64,000 nt of DNA from Sweltsa coloradensis. Taxonomy: Eukaryota; Arthropoda; Insecta; Plecoptera; Chloroperlidae. The DNA lies in assembly GCA_024449915.1 (NCBI GenBank), contig JAMZAV010004966.1, positions 1-64,000 on the forward strand, in the 5' to 3' direction. Of the stretch, positions 39,001 through 45,141 are shown in pieces; the stretch's first letter is position 1, and the number at the start of each line of letters is the position of its first letter. Both the position numbers and the translations under genes were made by a program. The notes beneath the pieces are model-generated. The model made no database searches, was not told the origin of the DNA, and saw only the letters and a list, made by a program, of their open reading frames with translations.

Positions 39001-40582
39001 GAGGCCCAATGCAGTTTTATTGATCTTGCATGGCATCTTATCTTAATGTGGGACCCTCCTTATCTCACCAGTATATTTTAATTACTCGTTCTTTGCTTTG
39101 ACAGAGTTGTATACGTATTATTACTACTATATGAGTATTTGTTTATAATATTATATTTTGCCAATCAATGTTGCAAAGCTTTTGATCTACATATATGTAT
39201 ACTGTGTGCTATGCATATAACGATTACCGTACGTTTTGTGTAATATATTGTCCTGGTAGTAGGTCTTAGTCTCTTGGGGCTAAGAAAGCTATAATTCTTA
39301 CCACCAGCAATATGATTGTCATAATATGACAGTCACATTATCATGTTGAAATAAATAATAATTAGCATGTCATTGCTGTCTGATATTAATATCTATTCAG
39401 TGGTTTATTTAGCTGATTCTATGTATGCCAATAATATTATCTACTCTACAGTATTAACAAATAATAATAATAATATATTTTTGATCCTTCAAAAATTCTA
39501 ACACTATGATTATTACATCCTTGGTATTTATTTATCACATTAACACACCAAGTCAATTATCACATTTTAGATTTTCAAATTGCTGTAAGTATAATATGCA
39601 GCATAGGCCCTACCCACCATTAAAAATTACAATACATTTTGATAACTAAAACTTGCCTTGCATCAATATTTAATTATTCCAGGACGAGATGGGGGTGGGG
39701 GCAGGCCACCTACACACCCCTGCCAATACCTACTATGTATGTGACTCCATGATTTCTCTTTACTTTTTCCTAGGTAGTTTTCTTTTTAGTTTTTTCTTCC
39801 CTAAAACATTTTGATGATAATTAATTGATTACAGGCGCGTAGGAACTCCTTTTCGAGTGGGGGGGAACAACAAATCTGCTGCCAAGTTCGGGGGGCTTGG
39901 GGGGCTCTGCCCCCCAACTACAGCGCCGCAGGCGAAAATTTTGAAAATGAGGTTTTTAGAGTGTGTTTGGTGCGTTCTAGAAAAAAATCGTGGGCTGAAT
40001 GCAATACCAAATAAATGTATTTTTTGTACAGTAAAAACTATAAAACTATAAATAAAATTGGAATAGTTAAGAGATAGACCATGCATGCTACAACCATTGA
40101 ATATGCATAGGCTTATCATTGATCACGTCGAACAATAATAGGATTGACGAAATTTTTGGTCATTACTATAAGGAGGTATAAGGTAAGGGAAAGGGAAGAG
40201 GAGAATACACTGCAGACGTGCCAAATCAAGTCATTATCAGTAAGTATAATGGATTAAAAAACACTTTTATTGAAAATTCGTTATTCAGAATTTGTTTCCG
40301 TGCCTATTTACGGCGAGACTGAATTTCTAAGATTCTGAAGTGGGGGGGTCACGGTAAAAAGTGGGGGGGGAAACTCCCCCCATTCCCCCCCCCATCCTAC
40401 GCGCCTGATTGATTATTGATTTTTTTAATGCCGTTTTGCTTGTGTCCAGCCAGATTGGCGTCAGCTTTGATATTACTTTATATCTGATTGAATTTTGTAC
40501 ACTTCTAGTGCGTCGAACTTTGAAGAACGGTCTTTCTGAGGAGGACAAGAAACACTTGGCAGCGTACATCAAGGGCTACTGA
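10866..40582 (+). CDS. FHOD: FHOD-family formin, multi-exon gene (partial at the 5' end)
   Basis: FHOD formins nucleate or cap actin filaments and organise stress fibres and sarcomeric actin downstream of Rho-ROCK signalling. The window carries exons in the family's order: FH3/DID region, Ser/Arg-rich linker, acidic LDFTDL patch, proline-rich FH1, FH2 and a basic C-terminal autoregulatory tail. Splice phases agree at every clean junction. Roughly the first 130-150 residues, expected to hold the GTPase-binding-like part, are upstream or unrecognised. The FH2 segment between about 32254 and 35200 is missing or buried in poor sequence. Frames are broken in the 24697-25198 and ~35219-35316 exons, most simply by sequencing indels. 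The gene spans at least 30 kb because its introns are full of transposons. Family identity rests on long collinear similarity recalled from vertebrate FHOD1 and FHOD3. Confidence 0.93.
10934..12041. other. Intron of FHOD
   Basis: An (AAAT)n run at about 11795 is followed by a dispersed repeat starting AGAGTCTACCCACTCAG at about 11826; related copies lie at 18145 (plus) and 22655-22785 (minus). No other gene was seen. Confidence 0.7.
12042..12147 (+). CDS. FHOD: FHOD exon: FH3/DID start, [20 protein letters not shown]
   Basis: The exon lies between CACCCAG and the donor GTAGGT and translates to [20 protein letters not shown], then [15 protein letters not shown]. It is the most conserved opening of the FHOD armadillo-like inhibitory domain, which folds back onto the C-terminal tail. 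It ends with one base of a split Ala codon, completed by CG of the next exon. Confidence 0.95.
12148..12709. other. Intron segment with a foldback repeat
   Basis: Intronic sequence up to the first hAT element. The only structured feature is the inverted repeat at 12232-12352. Confidence 0.7.
12232..12352. repeat. Inverted repeat, arms about 50 bp
   Basis: TTATAAAACCACTCA on the left matches TGAGTGGTTTTATAA on the right, and GGGTTACTTAC matches GTAAGTAACCC. A copy of CGCAAATAAAAG lies in each arm near the loop. This is a small foldback or MITE-like element within the intron. Confidence 0.8.
12710..14286. mobile_element. Non-autonomous hAT element A1 with 8-bp TSD AAGAATAG
   Basis: The left end CAGAGTTGGGGAAGTTAC mirrors the right end GTTACTCCCCAACTCTG. 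AAGAATAG flanks both sides exactly (12702-12709 and 14287-14294). Subterminal sequence is rich in GTTACTTTT and AACGCGTTA motifs. No transposase was seen. It hosts a second hAT element at 13268-13793. Confidence 0.92.
13268..13793. mobile_element. hAT element B1 nested inside A1, TSD GCTGCAAA
   Basis: Left end CAGTAAAGGAACTTCG and right end CTAGTTCCGCCACTG are imperfect TIRs. GCTGCAAA flanks both sides (13260-13267 and 13794-13801). Its interior shares GTGGGCTGAATGCAATACC and GCCCCCCAAC with the copies at 39832-40407 and 57263-57507, so these three form one family. Confidence 0.9.
14372..16017. mobile_element. hAT element C1 with 8-bp TSD ATTTGTAC
   Basis: The left end TAGGGCTGTGCGAATCCA mirrors GGATTCGCACACCCCTA on the right. 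ATTTGTAC flanks both sides (14364-14371 and 16018-16025). Subterminal DNA is full of GATTCGAATCC-like words. It hosts element A2 (14933-15744) and a TGGTGGAGGTGCCGGGT repeat fragment (about 14566-14790) also seen at 22510-22620. Confidence 0.92.
14933..15744. mobile_element. hAT element A2 nested inside C1, TSD CTGATAGG
   Basis: The left end CAGACCTGGGTAGTAACG mirrors TTTACCCAGGTCTG. CTGATAGG flanks both ends exactly (14925-14932 and 15745-15752). AACGCGTTACTGTAACG near the left end and TAATTTCATTACTTT on the right relate it to A1. Confidence 0.92.
16526..16910 (+). mobile_element. Dispersed element, GAGCGAGTGTAGCGAGCG start plus T-rich microsatellite
   Basis: It begins GAGCGAGTGTAGCGAGCG, then TCCACTTGACTC, a T-rich microsatellite and a body with GACCTGAAATTTTTCACAC. 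The same order of parts (AGCGAGCGTTTCCA, TTTGACTC, T-run, body) occurs at 46935-48643 and, inverted, at the ends of the 52.7-59.6 kb units. A Helentron-like non-autonomous element is possible; the right end is not defined. Confidence 0.5.
17028..17234 (+). CDS. FHOD: FHOD exon: FH3/DID core
   Basis: The acceptor GATGCAG and the donor GTAACC bound a 207-base exon reading [40 protein letters not shown] and [20 protein letters not shown]. This is almost residue-for-residue the FHOD armadillo repeats, with [16 protein letters not shown] the family's signature. Phases match on both sides. Confidence 0.97.
17235..17686. other. Intron of FHOD
   Basis: No further structure recognised. Confidence 0.6.
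17687..17867 (+). CDS. FHOD: FHOD exon: FH3/DID continuation
   Basis: The exon begins after TTTCAG and reads [40 protein letters not shown] and [24 protein letters not shown] homologs have PWANL, LINKTL, PDQDSFYDVTDALEQQGME in the same order. It ends with AG of a split Arg codon before GTAGGT. Confidence 0.97.
17868..19272. other. Intron of FHOD with repeats
   Basis: It holds a dispersed repeat at about 18145-18240, a tRNA-like head at 18468-18537 and, at 18441-18462, a perfect 22-base palindrome beginning TCAGAAGTTTTAAAACTTCT. No other gene was seen. Confidence 0.7.
18468..18537 (-). mobile_element. tRNA-derived SINE head
   Basis: On the minus strand TTGTGGTTAGCG (A-box-like) is followed about 30 bases later by GGGTTCGATTC (B box). 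The arms do not fold as a clean tRNA, so this is a SINE head or tRNA pseudogene. Confidence 0.6.
19273..19398 (+). CDS. FHOD: FHOD exon: end of DID/dimerisation segment
   Basis: TACAG precedes [20 protein letters not shown] and [20 protein letters not shown]. Family members have [22 protein letters not shown] here. It ends in a split Arg codon before GTAAGC, in phase with the next exon. Confidence 0.95.
19824..20098 (+). CDS. FHOD: FHOD linker exon, Arg/Ser-rich
   Basis: The acceptor CTCCTAGCAG opens a 275-base exon reading [20 protein letters not shown], then [20 protein letters not shown], and an acidic-Ser patch [21 protein letters not shown] proteins carry a low-complexity RERRKPSS-type linker here. 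Several R-x-x-S sites could be basophilic kinase sites. The exon ends before GTACGG with one base of a Gly or Ala codon, so it can join the next exon in frame. Confidence 0.85.
20639..20764 (+). CDS. FHOD: FHOD linker exon, basic helix
   Basis: TTGCTCTAG precedes [20 protein letters not shown] and [20 protein letters not shown]. Length, phase (2 bases in, 1 out) and donor GTACGT fit between the neighbours. The [20 protein letters not shown] run predicts a charged helix or short coiled coil. It may be alternatively spliced, because skipping it keeps the frame (126 bases). Confidence 0.8.
20765..21745. other. Intron of FHOD with motif repeats and a Penelope-like fragment
   Basis: TTACGGGTGTGAC at 20948 and 21261 plus TATGGGTGTGAC at 21284 are diverged copies of the motif seen at 6.7-10.4 kb. 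A Penelope-type terminal fragment lies at 21385-21480. Confidence 0.6.
21385..21480 (-). mobile_element. Penelope-like terminal fragment, hammerhead-like motif
   Basis: The minus strand reads TGATGAAGAAGCCACTAACA then TGGGTGGCGAAACGTCGAGC. TGATGA and GAAAC flank a GCCAC/GTGGC stem, the arrangement of a hammerhead core with C3 changed to A. Similar sequence is common at ends of Penelope-like retroelements as I remember them. No coding part remains. Confidence 0.5.
21746..21999 (+). CDS. FHOD: FHOD linker exon
   Basis: TTTCCAG precedes [20 protein letters not shown], then [20 protein letters not shown] and [20 protein letters not shown]. The exon runs 254 bases to GTATTT and ends in phase 0. 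It has no known domain; its place between FH3 and FH1, the clean splice sites and the acidic/basic mix support it as FHOD linker. Confidence 0.85.
22314..23014. mobile_element. hAT element D1 with 8-bp TSD TGATAGGG
   Basis: The left end CAGGGTTGCCG mirrors GGTGGCAACCCTG. TGATAGGG flanks both ends (22306-22313 and 23015-23022). Subterminal ATCCGTTTTAAACGGAT and AAGGATTT words repeat. Inside are a poly-A run (22406-22431), a TGGTGGAGGTGCCGGGT fragment and a minus copy of the ACCCACTCAGTTATATAACT repeat. Confidence 0.92.
23330..24378. mobile_element. Degraded hAT-like element, GAGTCGAG-rich ends
   Basis: TGGGGGTGTGGAGTAC on the left mirrors GGTACTGCCACCCCTA on the right. ACTCGACTCGA-type words repeat near both ends. 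The flanking octamers (ATGTCAAA, GTCTAAAA) are only partly alike. The interior is AT-rich without coding sequence. Confidence 0.65.
24379..24696. other. End of intron before the FH1 exon
   Basis: AT-rich, ending in a good acceptor TTGTTTGCAG. No other feature seen. Confidence 0.6.
24697..25198 (+). CDS. FHOD: FHOD exon: acidic patch, FH1 and start of FH2 (frame broken)
   Basis: The first frame gives [20 protein letters not shown], then [37 protein letters not shown] and a proline-rich FH1 that binds profilin-actin. FH2 then starts in another frame as [15 protein letters not shown]. Around 25130 the frame changes again: DELQ, then VPVDSK, then [13 protein letters not shown]. Each shift falls at a C, G or A run and is fixed by one base, so sequencing error is the simplest cause. 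Alternatively the C-rich stretch 24949-25029 could be a small intron (GTGTCC to CCTCGGGCAG), which would remove FH1. The donor is GTGGGC at 25199. Confidence 0.85.
25963..26298. repeat. Inverted pair of tRNA-derived SINE heads
   Basis: Arms at 25963-26036 (minus) and 26233-26298 (plus) share GGAATGCGGG, GTGGTTC and GGTTGGGGCGGA. The minus arm has B box GGTTCGAATCC, the plus arm GGTTCAACCC. This could be two SINE insertions head-to-head or one foldback unit. Confidence 0.65.
26980..27016. repeat. (TTA)n microsatellite
   Basis: About twelve uninterrupted trinucleotide units. Confidence 0.95.
28827..29031. mobile_element. Small inverted-repeat element (MITE-like)
   Basis: GTAGGGATGACATC at the left end is mirrored by GATGTCATCCCTAC at the right, 205 bases overall. 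Flanks ACTTTCTC and CTTCTAAT are not convincing target duplications. Confidence 0.6.
29114..29272 (+). CDS. FHOD: FHOD exon: FH2 core
   Basis: GGCCTCAG precedes [20 protein letters not shown], then [20 protein letters not shown] and NREGIE, ending at GTGAGC. [18 protein letters not shown] is the FH2 lasso/knob signature that contacts actin. Exactly 53 codons, phase 0 at both ends. Confidence 0.98.
29598..29900 (+). CDS. FHOD: FHOD exon: FH2 core
   Basis: TTCCAG precedes [40 protein letters not shown], then [20 protein letters not shown] and [15 protein letters not shown] before GTATGT. It is 101 codons, phase 0, and collinear with FHOD1/3 FH2 including the conserved LPT, FL and G-FLN motifs. 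Confidence 0.98.
29901..31975. other. FHOD intron with hammerhead-bearing repeat
   Basis: It contains the repeat described at 30928-31650. The rest (29901-30927 and 31651-31975) shows no gene. Confidence 0.6.
30928..31650 (+). repeat. Composite repeat: 22-bp IR, ~200-bp tandem units, hammerhead-like core
   Basis: GCTGATGACAACTGCAGCTA at 30928 is inverted at 31530-31551. Between them two ~200-base units (about 30965 and 31160) share CTCTGGCC, CAGAAGGGG and GCTTTTCTCT-GTTGCC. At 31478-31505 is TGACGATCCTAGAAGGACGA followed by AACGCG, a hammerhead-like core with two changes. The part 31470-31650 recurs at 33295-33470. Confidence 0.7.
31976..32253 (+). CDS. FHOD: FHOD exon: FH2 continuation
   Basis: TTGTGCAG precedes [40 protein letters not shown] and [20 protein letters not shown], ending [12 protein letters not shown] before GTGAGT. 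Family members have FELSYLEKVSEVKDTV, SLLHHLC and DLYSEI in order. It ends in phase 2; the expected next exon (the HRR-type FH2 helix) was not located. Confidence 0.97.
32551..33257. mobile_element. Degraded hAT-like element
   Basis: TAGGGGTGGGCGAACTT on the left mirrors GGTTCGCCCACCCCCA on the right. Flanks GTTGACAG and TTTACAGG are similar but not identical. The interior is low complexity with long T runs. Confidence 0.6.
33295..33470 (+). ncRNA. Repeat copy with intact hammerhead ribozyme core
   Basis: CTGATGA (33303-33309), stem II GTC...GAC with loop TCAGAAG, GAAA (33323-33326) and CGCGTC follow one another exactly as in type I hammerheads. The self-complementary CGCG gives the minimal stem III known from Penelope-associated and retrozyme hammerheads, with GTC as expected cleavage triplet. 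Stem I is only loosely supported (AACCCC against GGGTTT). Downstream TTTGTCGCCCCAGCCCTTCA matches the copy at 31553. Confidence 0.7.
33661..34498. mobile_element. Degraded hAT-like element related to C1
   Basis: It opens TAGGGTGTGCGAATCCC and carries GATTCGCGAATCGAATCCC words like element C1. The right end reads TTTAAAAACCCACACCCCCA. Homopolymer noise hides the exact end and any target duplication. Confidence 0.5.
35219..35316 (+). CDS. FHOD: FHOD exon: C-terminal end of FH2 (noisy, repeated)
   Basis: Read with single-base corrections the exon gives [20 protein letters not shown] then [13 protein letters not shown], the invariant FHOD FH2/post-FH2 border, and ends before GTAGGT. The raw frame is broken near the YRTTR codons and at the GGGG of KTRG. 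A second copy lies 160 bases downstream (about 35379-35470, donor GTACGT) and a fainter third at about 35110-35160. The true 5' splice boundary cannot be placed. Confidence 0.75.
35379..35470 (+). pseudogene. Tandem copy of the FHOD RTTRERV exon
   Basis: TATCGGACCACGAGGGAGAG at about 35383 is correct where copy one is broken, but AGAAATAAG is lost from its centre. The following 60 bases of intron (GTTCATTAA, TTCTTATGA, AGAGTAGGCTA) are also shared. Either copy may be real; a duplicated read end is likely. Confidence 0.6.
35471..36282. other. FHOD intron
   Basis: AATAAAATACAATACAATAC at about 36033 looks like a retrotransposon 3' tail. Nothing else recognised. Confidence 0.5.
36283..36427 (+). 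CDS. FHOD: FHOD exon: post-FH2 tail
   Basis: GTTGTAG precedes [20 protein letters not shown] then [16 protein letters not shown] before GTGCGT. FHOD3 also continues MIT-x-x-GKF after FH2. Phase 0 in, one base out, completed by GT of the next exon. Confidence 0.9.
36709..36861 (+). CDS. FHOD: FHOD exon: C-terminal autoregulatory (DAD-like) region
   Basis: ACCCCAG precedes [40 protein letters not shown] and [10 protein letters not shown], donor GTAAGT. FHODs have DEIMD-x-VKSAT then RERKRSR-x-NRKS here. The basic tail binds the N-terminal DID to hold the formin inactive. The three ROCK sites of human FHOD1 correspond to Thr (KRT), Ser (RKS) and Thr (RRT, next exon). Confidence 0.95.
37369..38171. 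mobile_element. Inverted-repeat element with internal 219-bp tandem duplication
   Basis: GGACCCTTATTC at the left end mirrors GAATAAGGGTCC at the right. Inside, CAATCGTAGCTTTAACAGAG starts two near-identical units at 37541 and 37760. No coding capacity. A target duplication was not clear. Confidence 0.65.
39832..40407. mobile_element. hAT element B2 with 8-bp TSD ATTGATTA
   Basis: CAGGCGCGTAGGA mirrors TCCTACGCGCCTG; ATTGATTA flanks both sides (39824-39831 and 40408-40415). The interior shares GTGGGCTGAATGCAATACCA with B1 and B3. Confidence 0.93.
40509..40582 (+). CDS. FHOD: FHOD terminal exon with stop
   Basis: CACTTCTAG precedes [20 protein letters not shown] then KGY and TGA. The split codon (C from the previous exon plus TG) restores Leu, giving [12 protein letters not shown] as in vertebrate FHODs. 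This fixes the reading frame and the end of the protein. Confidence 0.97.
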
Positions 40583-43560
40583 GCCCGCCCGATCAAGACG
40601 ACCGCCTCGTTGATATTATCTCCACCGGCTGCGGTGATTGTAATTGTGATATATAATATGAGCGATAAGATAATGCAGGGACATTTACTACCCAGAACTA
40701 GAAGCTGCTAGTGCTTGTTTTATTAAACTAAGGTGTGTTGCTAGTCTTTTTACACCCCAAACGTAATTGTAACTTGCCTTAAAGTCAGTGTTGTAACTAA
40801 GAGCAATATCCTTGGGCAAAAGGGATTTGACATGTGTGTGTTATCAGTAATTCTAACTATGATTTAATCTTGCCTTTAGATTCGAGGCACCATTAATTAT
40901 TGACATTGTGTATTTTCAAACAATCAAATCAGTTTTGGTCAATAAATGTAATAGGTGCACGATTAACTTACTAGTGTAATCTATATGCGGATAGGTAGGC
41001 CCACTACGCCTCTTCAATTACCCTAGATGCCTTGAAATGTAACCGCCTGGAGCTCGAATGTGGTGTAGTTGAAATCCCTTTTGTCTTTGGTCTGAGTTTG
41101 ATTCAACACTGTCGTTCCTTGTCTGTGTATATGTTATGTAAACATCCTACATTCTTTAAGTTTAAGGTACTCAACACTGTCAGTGACGGAACACTTAGCG
41201 TGCGAGAGCCCGTCTGTGACGGAACGCTTAGCGTGCGAGAGCCCGTCTGTCTGTCTGGCTACGGCTAGATTTAGGTCCCACTTGTTACTGTTTGCCTTGT
41301 TAGAGTATCTATGGTTGGATTGACCTACTGATGATGTGCTATCTATAGTTCTACAGTATTGCACTTCAAACATGAATTAAATTTCCTATTTATATTCATC
41401 TTCTTCTTTTCATAAGCTTGCATTCTTGGCTTACTAGGCCATCACCATGAAACGTTGGTGTTTGAAGGTAAATTAGTTTTAATTTGCCTACACTTACTGG
41501 GTCATGAATGCATGTTTACTGTTTGAACTGCCTCATCTTGCAATAAACCACAATATAGTACCTAGCAAGGCAGGTGCAGTGCAGAATACCTCGTGATGTG
41601 CATTCTCAGTGCTGGTTCTAGTTATTACAAGTCCAACAATTGGAAACAAAATCTCTTGCACTCGTTGTCACTTCACTTCGCGATGCCATTTATATGAGAA
41701 TCTCAAAGTGGAAAATTGAACTAGACAGTTAACTCTACCTGGTGCCCAAATCTACAAACATGTGTCGTCATTATCACTGAACACTGCATTGTGTTGTGTC
41801 TATTATCTTGTTTATTGTATGTGCATGCTATTTGATACTGCAACGGTTGTATTGTACAATAAATCCTGACATGAGCTACCATAAGAAATGCTTTGTTCTA
41901 GACCTGCCACAGTACTACCTAACCTACCGCACTTCCTACAATAGTGTCTATCTATAACATTTTTTTTTTAAAATTATTTTTATTTATTTATTGACAAGAC
42001 AAGGACATGATAATTGATTACTGTACATTCATATATCGTATTTAAGCTTATTTAAGACAACCACATAAGTCGGGAAACTTGTTCGTGGCTGCCTTATTGC
42101 AGTGTCATTTTGATGTCTTGTATAAAGCTAGACTTAAAAATTAAAGGCTAGGTACTAAAAACTAAAAACTACGATAAAGATATAAATACAAAAAAAAATG
42201 TTACGCTCTGTTACCTTTCTTTACATTCTTGATGACATAGTTGTATTACTAATTTATTTTATTTAATTTACCTCATTTAATTACTGGCTAAGTGACAATT
42301 CATTTCAATATTATTTTTTTTAAATCATGAATCATCAATTGTATAGATTATTAATTAATAATTAGGTATGAATGATTATTAAACATATTGTTCCAGTGAG
42401 GGAAAAGGTAGAGAAAAATCACAGCTTTCCTTTTAAAAAATGTTTAAATAATACTGATTAATAACTGTAGTTGATAGCTGTAGTTGATGTGCCTTTTGGA
42501 CTGCTAAAATGTGTCGAAAAACTAAAAAGGTAGGCTTGCAATCAGGTAAATACTAAATAAAGTACATACTTGAAAAGATTTTTGCATCTTCTGGTTTGTA
42601 AATCTACAACATTATTGTCATTATCTGGCATTCATAAACATCGCATCATAAGTCTGGTCTGGTACATACATTGATGAGATGAAACTTTCACTCTGACTTC
42701 TAATCTTAATTAGTGTATGTAGTAGATATTGATGCTGATTGCTGATTATTGTTTATTGTTATGGTATTATACTTTGCATGTTAATTCATAGAATGGATCG
42801 AGACCCGAAGTGTATTGTGTAAAGACTTGGTACGTGCATGTGCGTGAGAGTTGTAACGGTATTGTACATAAGTTTTCTGTGTGACTCATGATTCATGTTG
42901 AGATTGCTGACCCGTGAAAGACGGCGGCCGTCCGGTTATCCCACGTGTTGGTAGTAACATCATTGAGTTTATATTGCGTTGTGTAGTTGTGAGATTCAAG
43001 CGTCGGATACTTGTGTACCACGCTGAACACGCTAGTCCGCCAATAGTTACGCACAAACAAGTTGCACAGATTGAGGCAGTTCATTGTTTGCGCATAACTC
43101 TAGCTAGCGTCATAGAATGTGCGCAACGGCACCAACATCGACCCAATAGTGTGAGATGCCGGTAACACCACTTGTCTATCACGTCTTAGAATAGACTAGT
43201 CGGCTAGTAGAATAACAGCAGACACCTGTGCATGAGGCTTTATTATTTGCTGCTATTAGGTATACTATTAGCTGACAAGCCTATTAGTACACAGAATATA
43301 TAAGTGGTCATGGCGGCGTGTCTAACTTTGTACACTACTACTACCCACTACATTGATTATTGATTCCTATCCCCAAGATGTTTCCACTTGTTCCTATGTT
43401 AATCAAGGTGTGCTTTAGTAATGTTATAATGTTTTATATGATACAATATATTTAGAATAAACACTTTGTGTAACGGTGTGAGGCTCTAATTCTTACCACC
43501 TCTAGCACTGGCTATGTGTGGATGAATATTATGTACTTTTCATAATAAATGTGTTGCCCA
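40583..43560 (+). other. FHOD 3' UTR and downstream sequence
   Basis: AATAAA occurs at 40941, about 41541, 41858, 43456 and 43544, so several end points are possible. A 33-base tandem duplication (GACGGAACGCTTAGCGTGCG type) lies at 41183-41250. No other gene was seen. Confidence 0.5.
41858..41863 (+). terminator. Candidate polyadenylation signal AATAAA for FHOD
   Basis: AATAAA sits after a TTGTATTGTAC stretch about 1.3 kb past the stop. It is one of several candidates; choice needs transcript data. Confidence 0.3.
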
Positions 43561-43830
43561 ATGAACCAAGATAACAAAGAGATTGTAATAATAACTAATA
43601 AGCTATGTACTACCTGATTTGTGTCATTAACATCTCGTAGCAGAATTGAACCTTATCATTTCAAGTCTGTTTTCTTCGTGTTATTGTTATGTGTTCACTT
43701 GTGCAATGACTGACTGGTGACACAAGATATTCCTGGTGGACGATAGTTTCTTATCGATATTCACAAGTTTTTCTCACAATACTTGCATCTTATCTCTTCT
43801 AAATAACAAGACATGATTTGTACAAATGTT

Positions 43831-44946
43831 TTTATTCAACCGTTCATCCAACTTTAACAACACACAAATTAGTTTTAAAAACCAATGTACGTACTTGATA
43901 TATTTTAAATAACAAAGTAAAAATTGGCTACACAGCTACTAGCGGTACATATACAAAGTTGATGAGGTCAATTTATCATGGAATGTTTTAAATAAACTCT
44001 TTAATACAATAATTTATCACACAATGAACAACTGGAGCATAGTAACAATAAAACGTTCCAATATAAAATACGTACTGTAAAAATTATTTATTTAAAAAAA
44101 GTTTTTTTTCTAATGACAGAAGTGATTGTACATGTATACAAATTTACTATCGATGATTTGCAACCTGTTGAGGCTGACCAGTCGTGGCGATGGTAGTAGA
44201 AAATATACCTGTTGCGGATGAATGAGTGAGCTATAAGAAAATAAAGAGAGAGGTGGTATTGAACTACCGACTAAAGTAAATGCAGCAAATGTTGGTAAAA
44301 AACTGTTCCTGTTGAACCTTGTAGGCCATAAACACTGAAAATATTTGAGGGCAAACCCGATATCTACTTCAACGTGGGTGTTTGTGACGGCATTATACGA
44401 GGCAAAGTATTGTTAATATCAGTCGCTACAACCGTCTGCTTGTTTTCTTTCAGGGGATCAAGAGTGAAGGGTAGTCAACCTGCCAAGACATGCAACATGT
44501 GACGGAACTCTTGACAAACGTATTGTGCTAACTAAACGAGGCTTCTAGTTATCTCCGAGCAACTAAGGCTCTGATTTGCACTGTTTCGGCAATGGACCTT
44601 CAAAGTCACTTCTCACCGAATGTGAACGGAAATACGCCTATTTGTCAGCATCGGTACAAACAATTGTCAATTGCTCTGTCTGTCGCATATTAATTCAGGG
44701 GCATGCATTTATGGTAAAAACTAAAAACAAAACATTTACATCTGAAAAATTTTTACCATCAATTCACCACAAATACCTTGCTCTGAATTATCTTATGTTT
44801 TCATTGTAACCAGCAAGTCCTGAGTAAGATCCCAGCCAAGAATTTATCAAAATATTGTGAGGAAAATACACTGCTAAAAACCAAATCTTGAATTATTTCA
44901 CCACAAATGCACGCCACTGCATGTTATGTTCTATCGAAACATGCGA
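43831..44946 (-). other. FKBP14-like 3' UTR region
   Basis: Minus-strand AATAAA signals lie at 43831-43836 and 44087-44092, downstream of the HDEL stop. The short gap to the last plus-strand signal at 43544 fits convergent transcription with FHOD. Confidence 0.45.
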
Positions 44947-45141
44947 CTAGAGTTCGTCGTGCTTGGGGCCGGAGAACTCTTCGTGCGAGATGAAACCGTT
45001 CTTGTCCTTGTCTTCGTGCTGGAAGATCTCCTCGACCAGTTTGTCGTGGTCCTCCAGCATGCGCTTGACCTCCTCGCTCCCCTCCCCTGGTCCAGCAGCC
45101 TCGTCGGCCGCCACCATCTGCTTCTTCAAGTACTCGCTCAC
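44947..45141 (-). CDS. FKBP14: FKBP14-type isomerase, last exon: EF-hand and HDEL
   Basis: The minus strand reads VSEYLKKQMVAADEAAGPGE, then HDKLVEEIFQHEDKDKNGFI, SHEEFSGPKHDEL and TAG. DKDKNGFISHEE is a canonical EF-hand calcium loop (Asp 1, 3; Asn 5; Glu 12). HDEL returns the protein to the ER. FKBP14/FKBP22 has the same YLKK, EDIF, ED-x-DGFIS and KHDEL order and acts on collagen and other secretory clients. The acceptor on the minus strand is CTGTGCAG. Confidence 0.93.
   Translation of the reverse strand: MSEYLKKQMVAADEAAGPGEGSEEVKRMLEDHDKLVEEIFQHEDKDKNGFISHEEFSGPKHDEL

Larger units (their letters stand above)
36862..40508. other. FHOD last intron
   Basis: It contains a short tandem duplication (36958-37015 against 37098-37157), an inverted-repeat element (37369-38171) and hAT element B2 (39832-40407). 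From 38200 to 39800 I see no gene. Confidence 0.7.

Noticed and set aside
43900..44946. Additional small ORF gene at 44576-44809
   Set aside because: It lies in the inferred FKBP14 3' UTR, has no similarity, and its frame is AT-rich without splice or promoter support.
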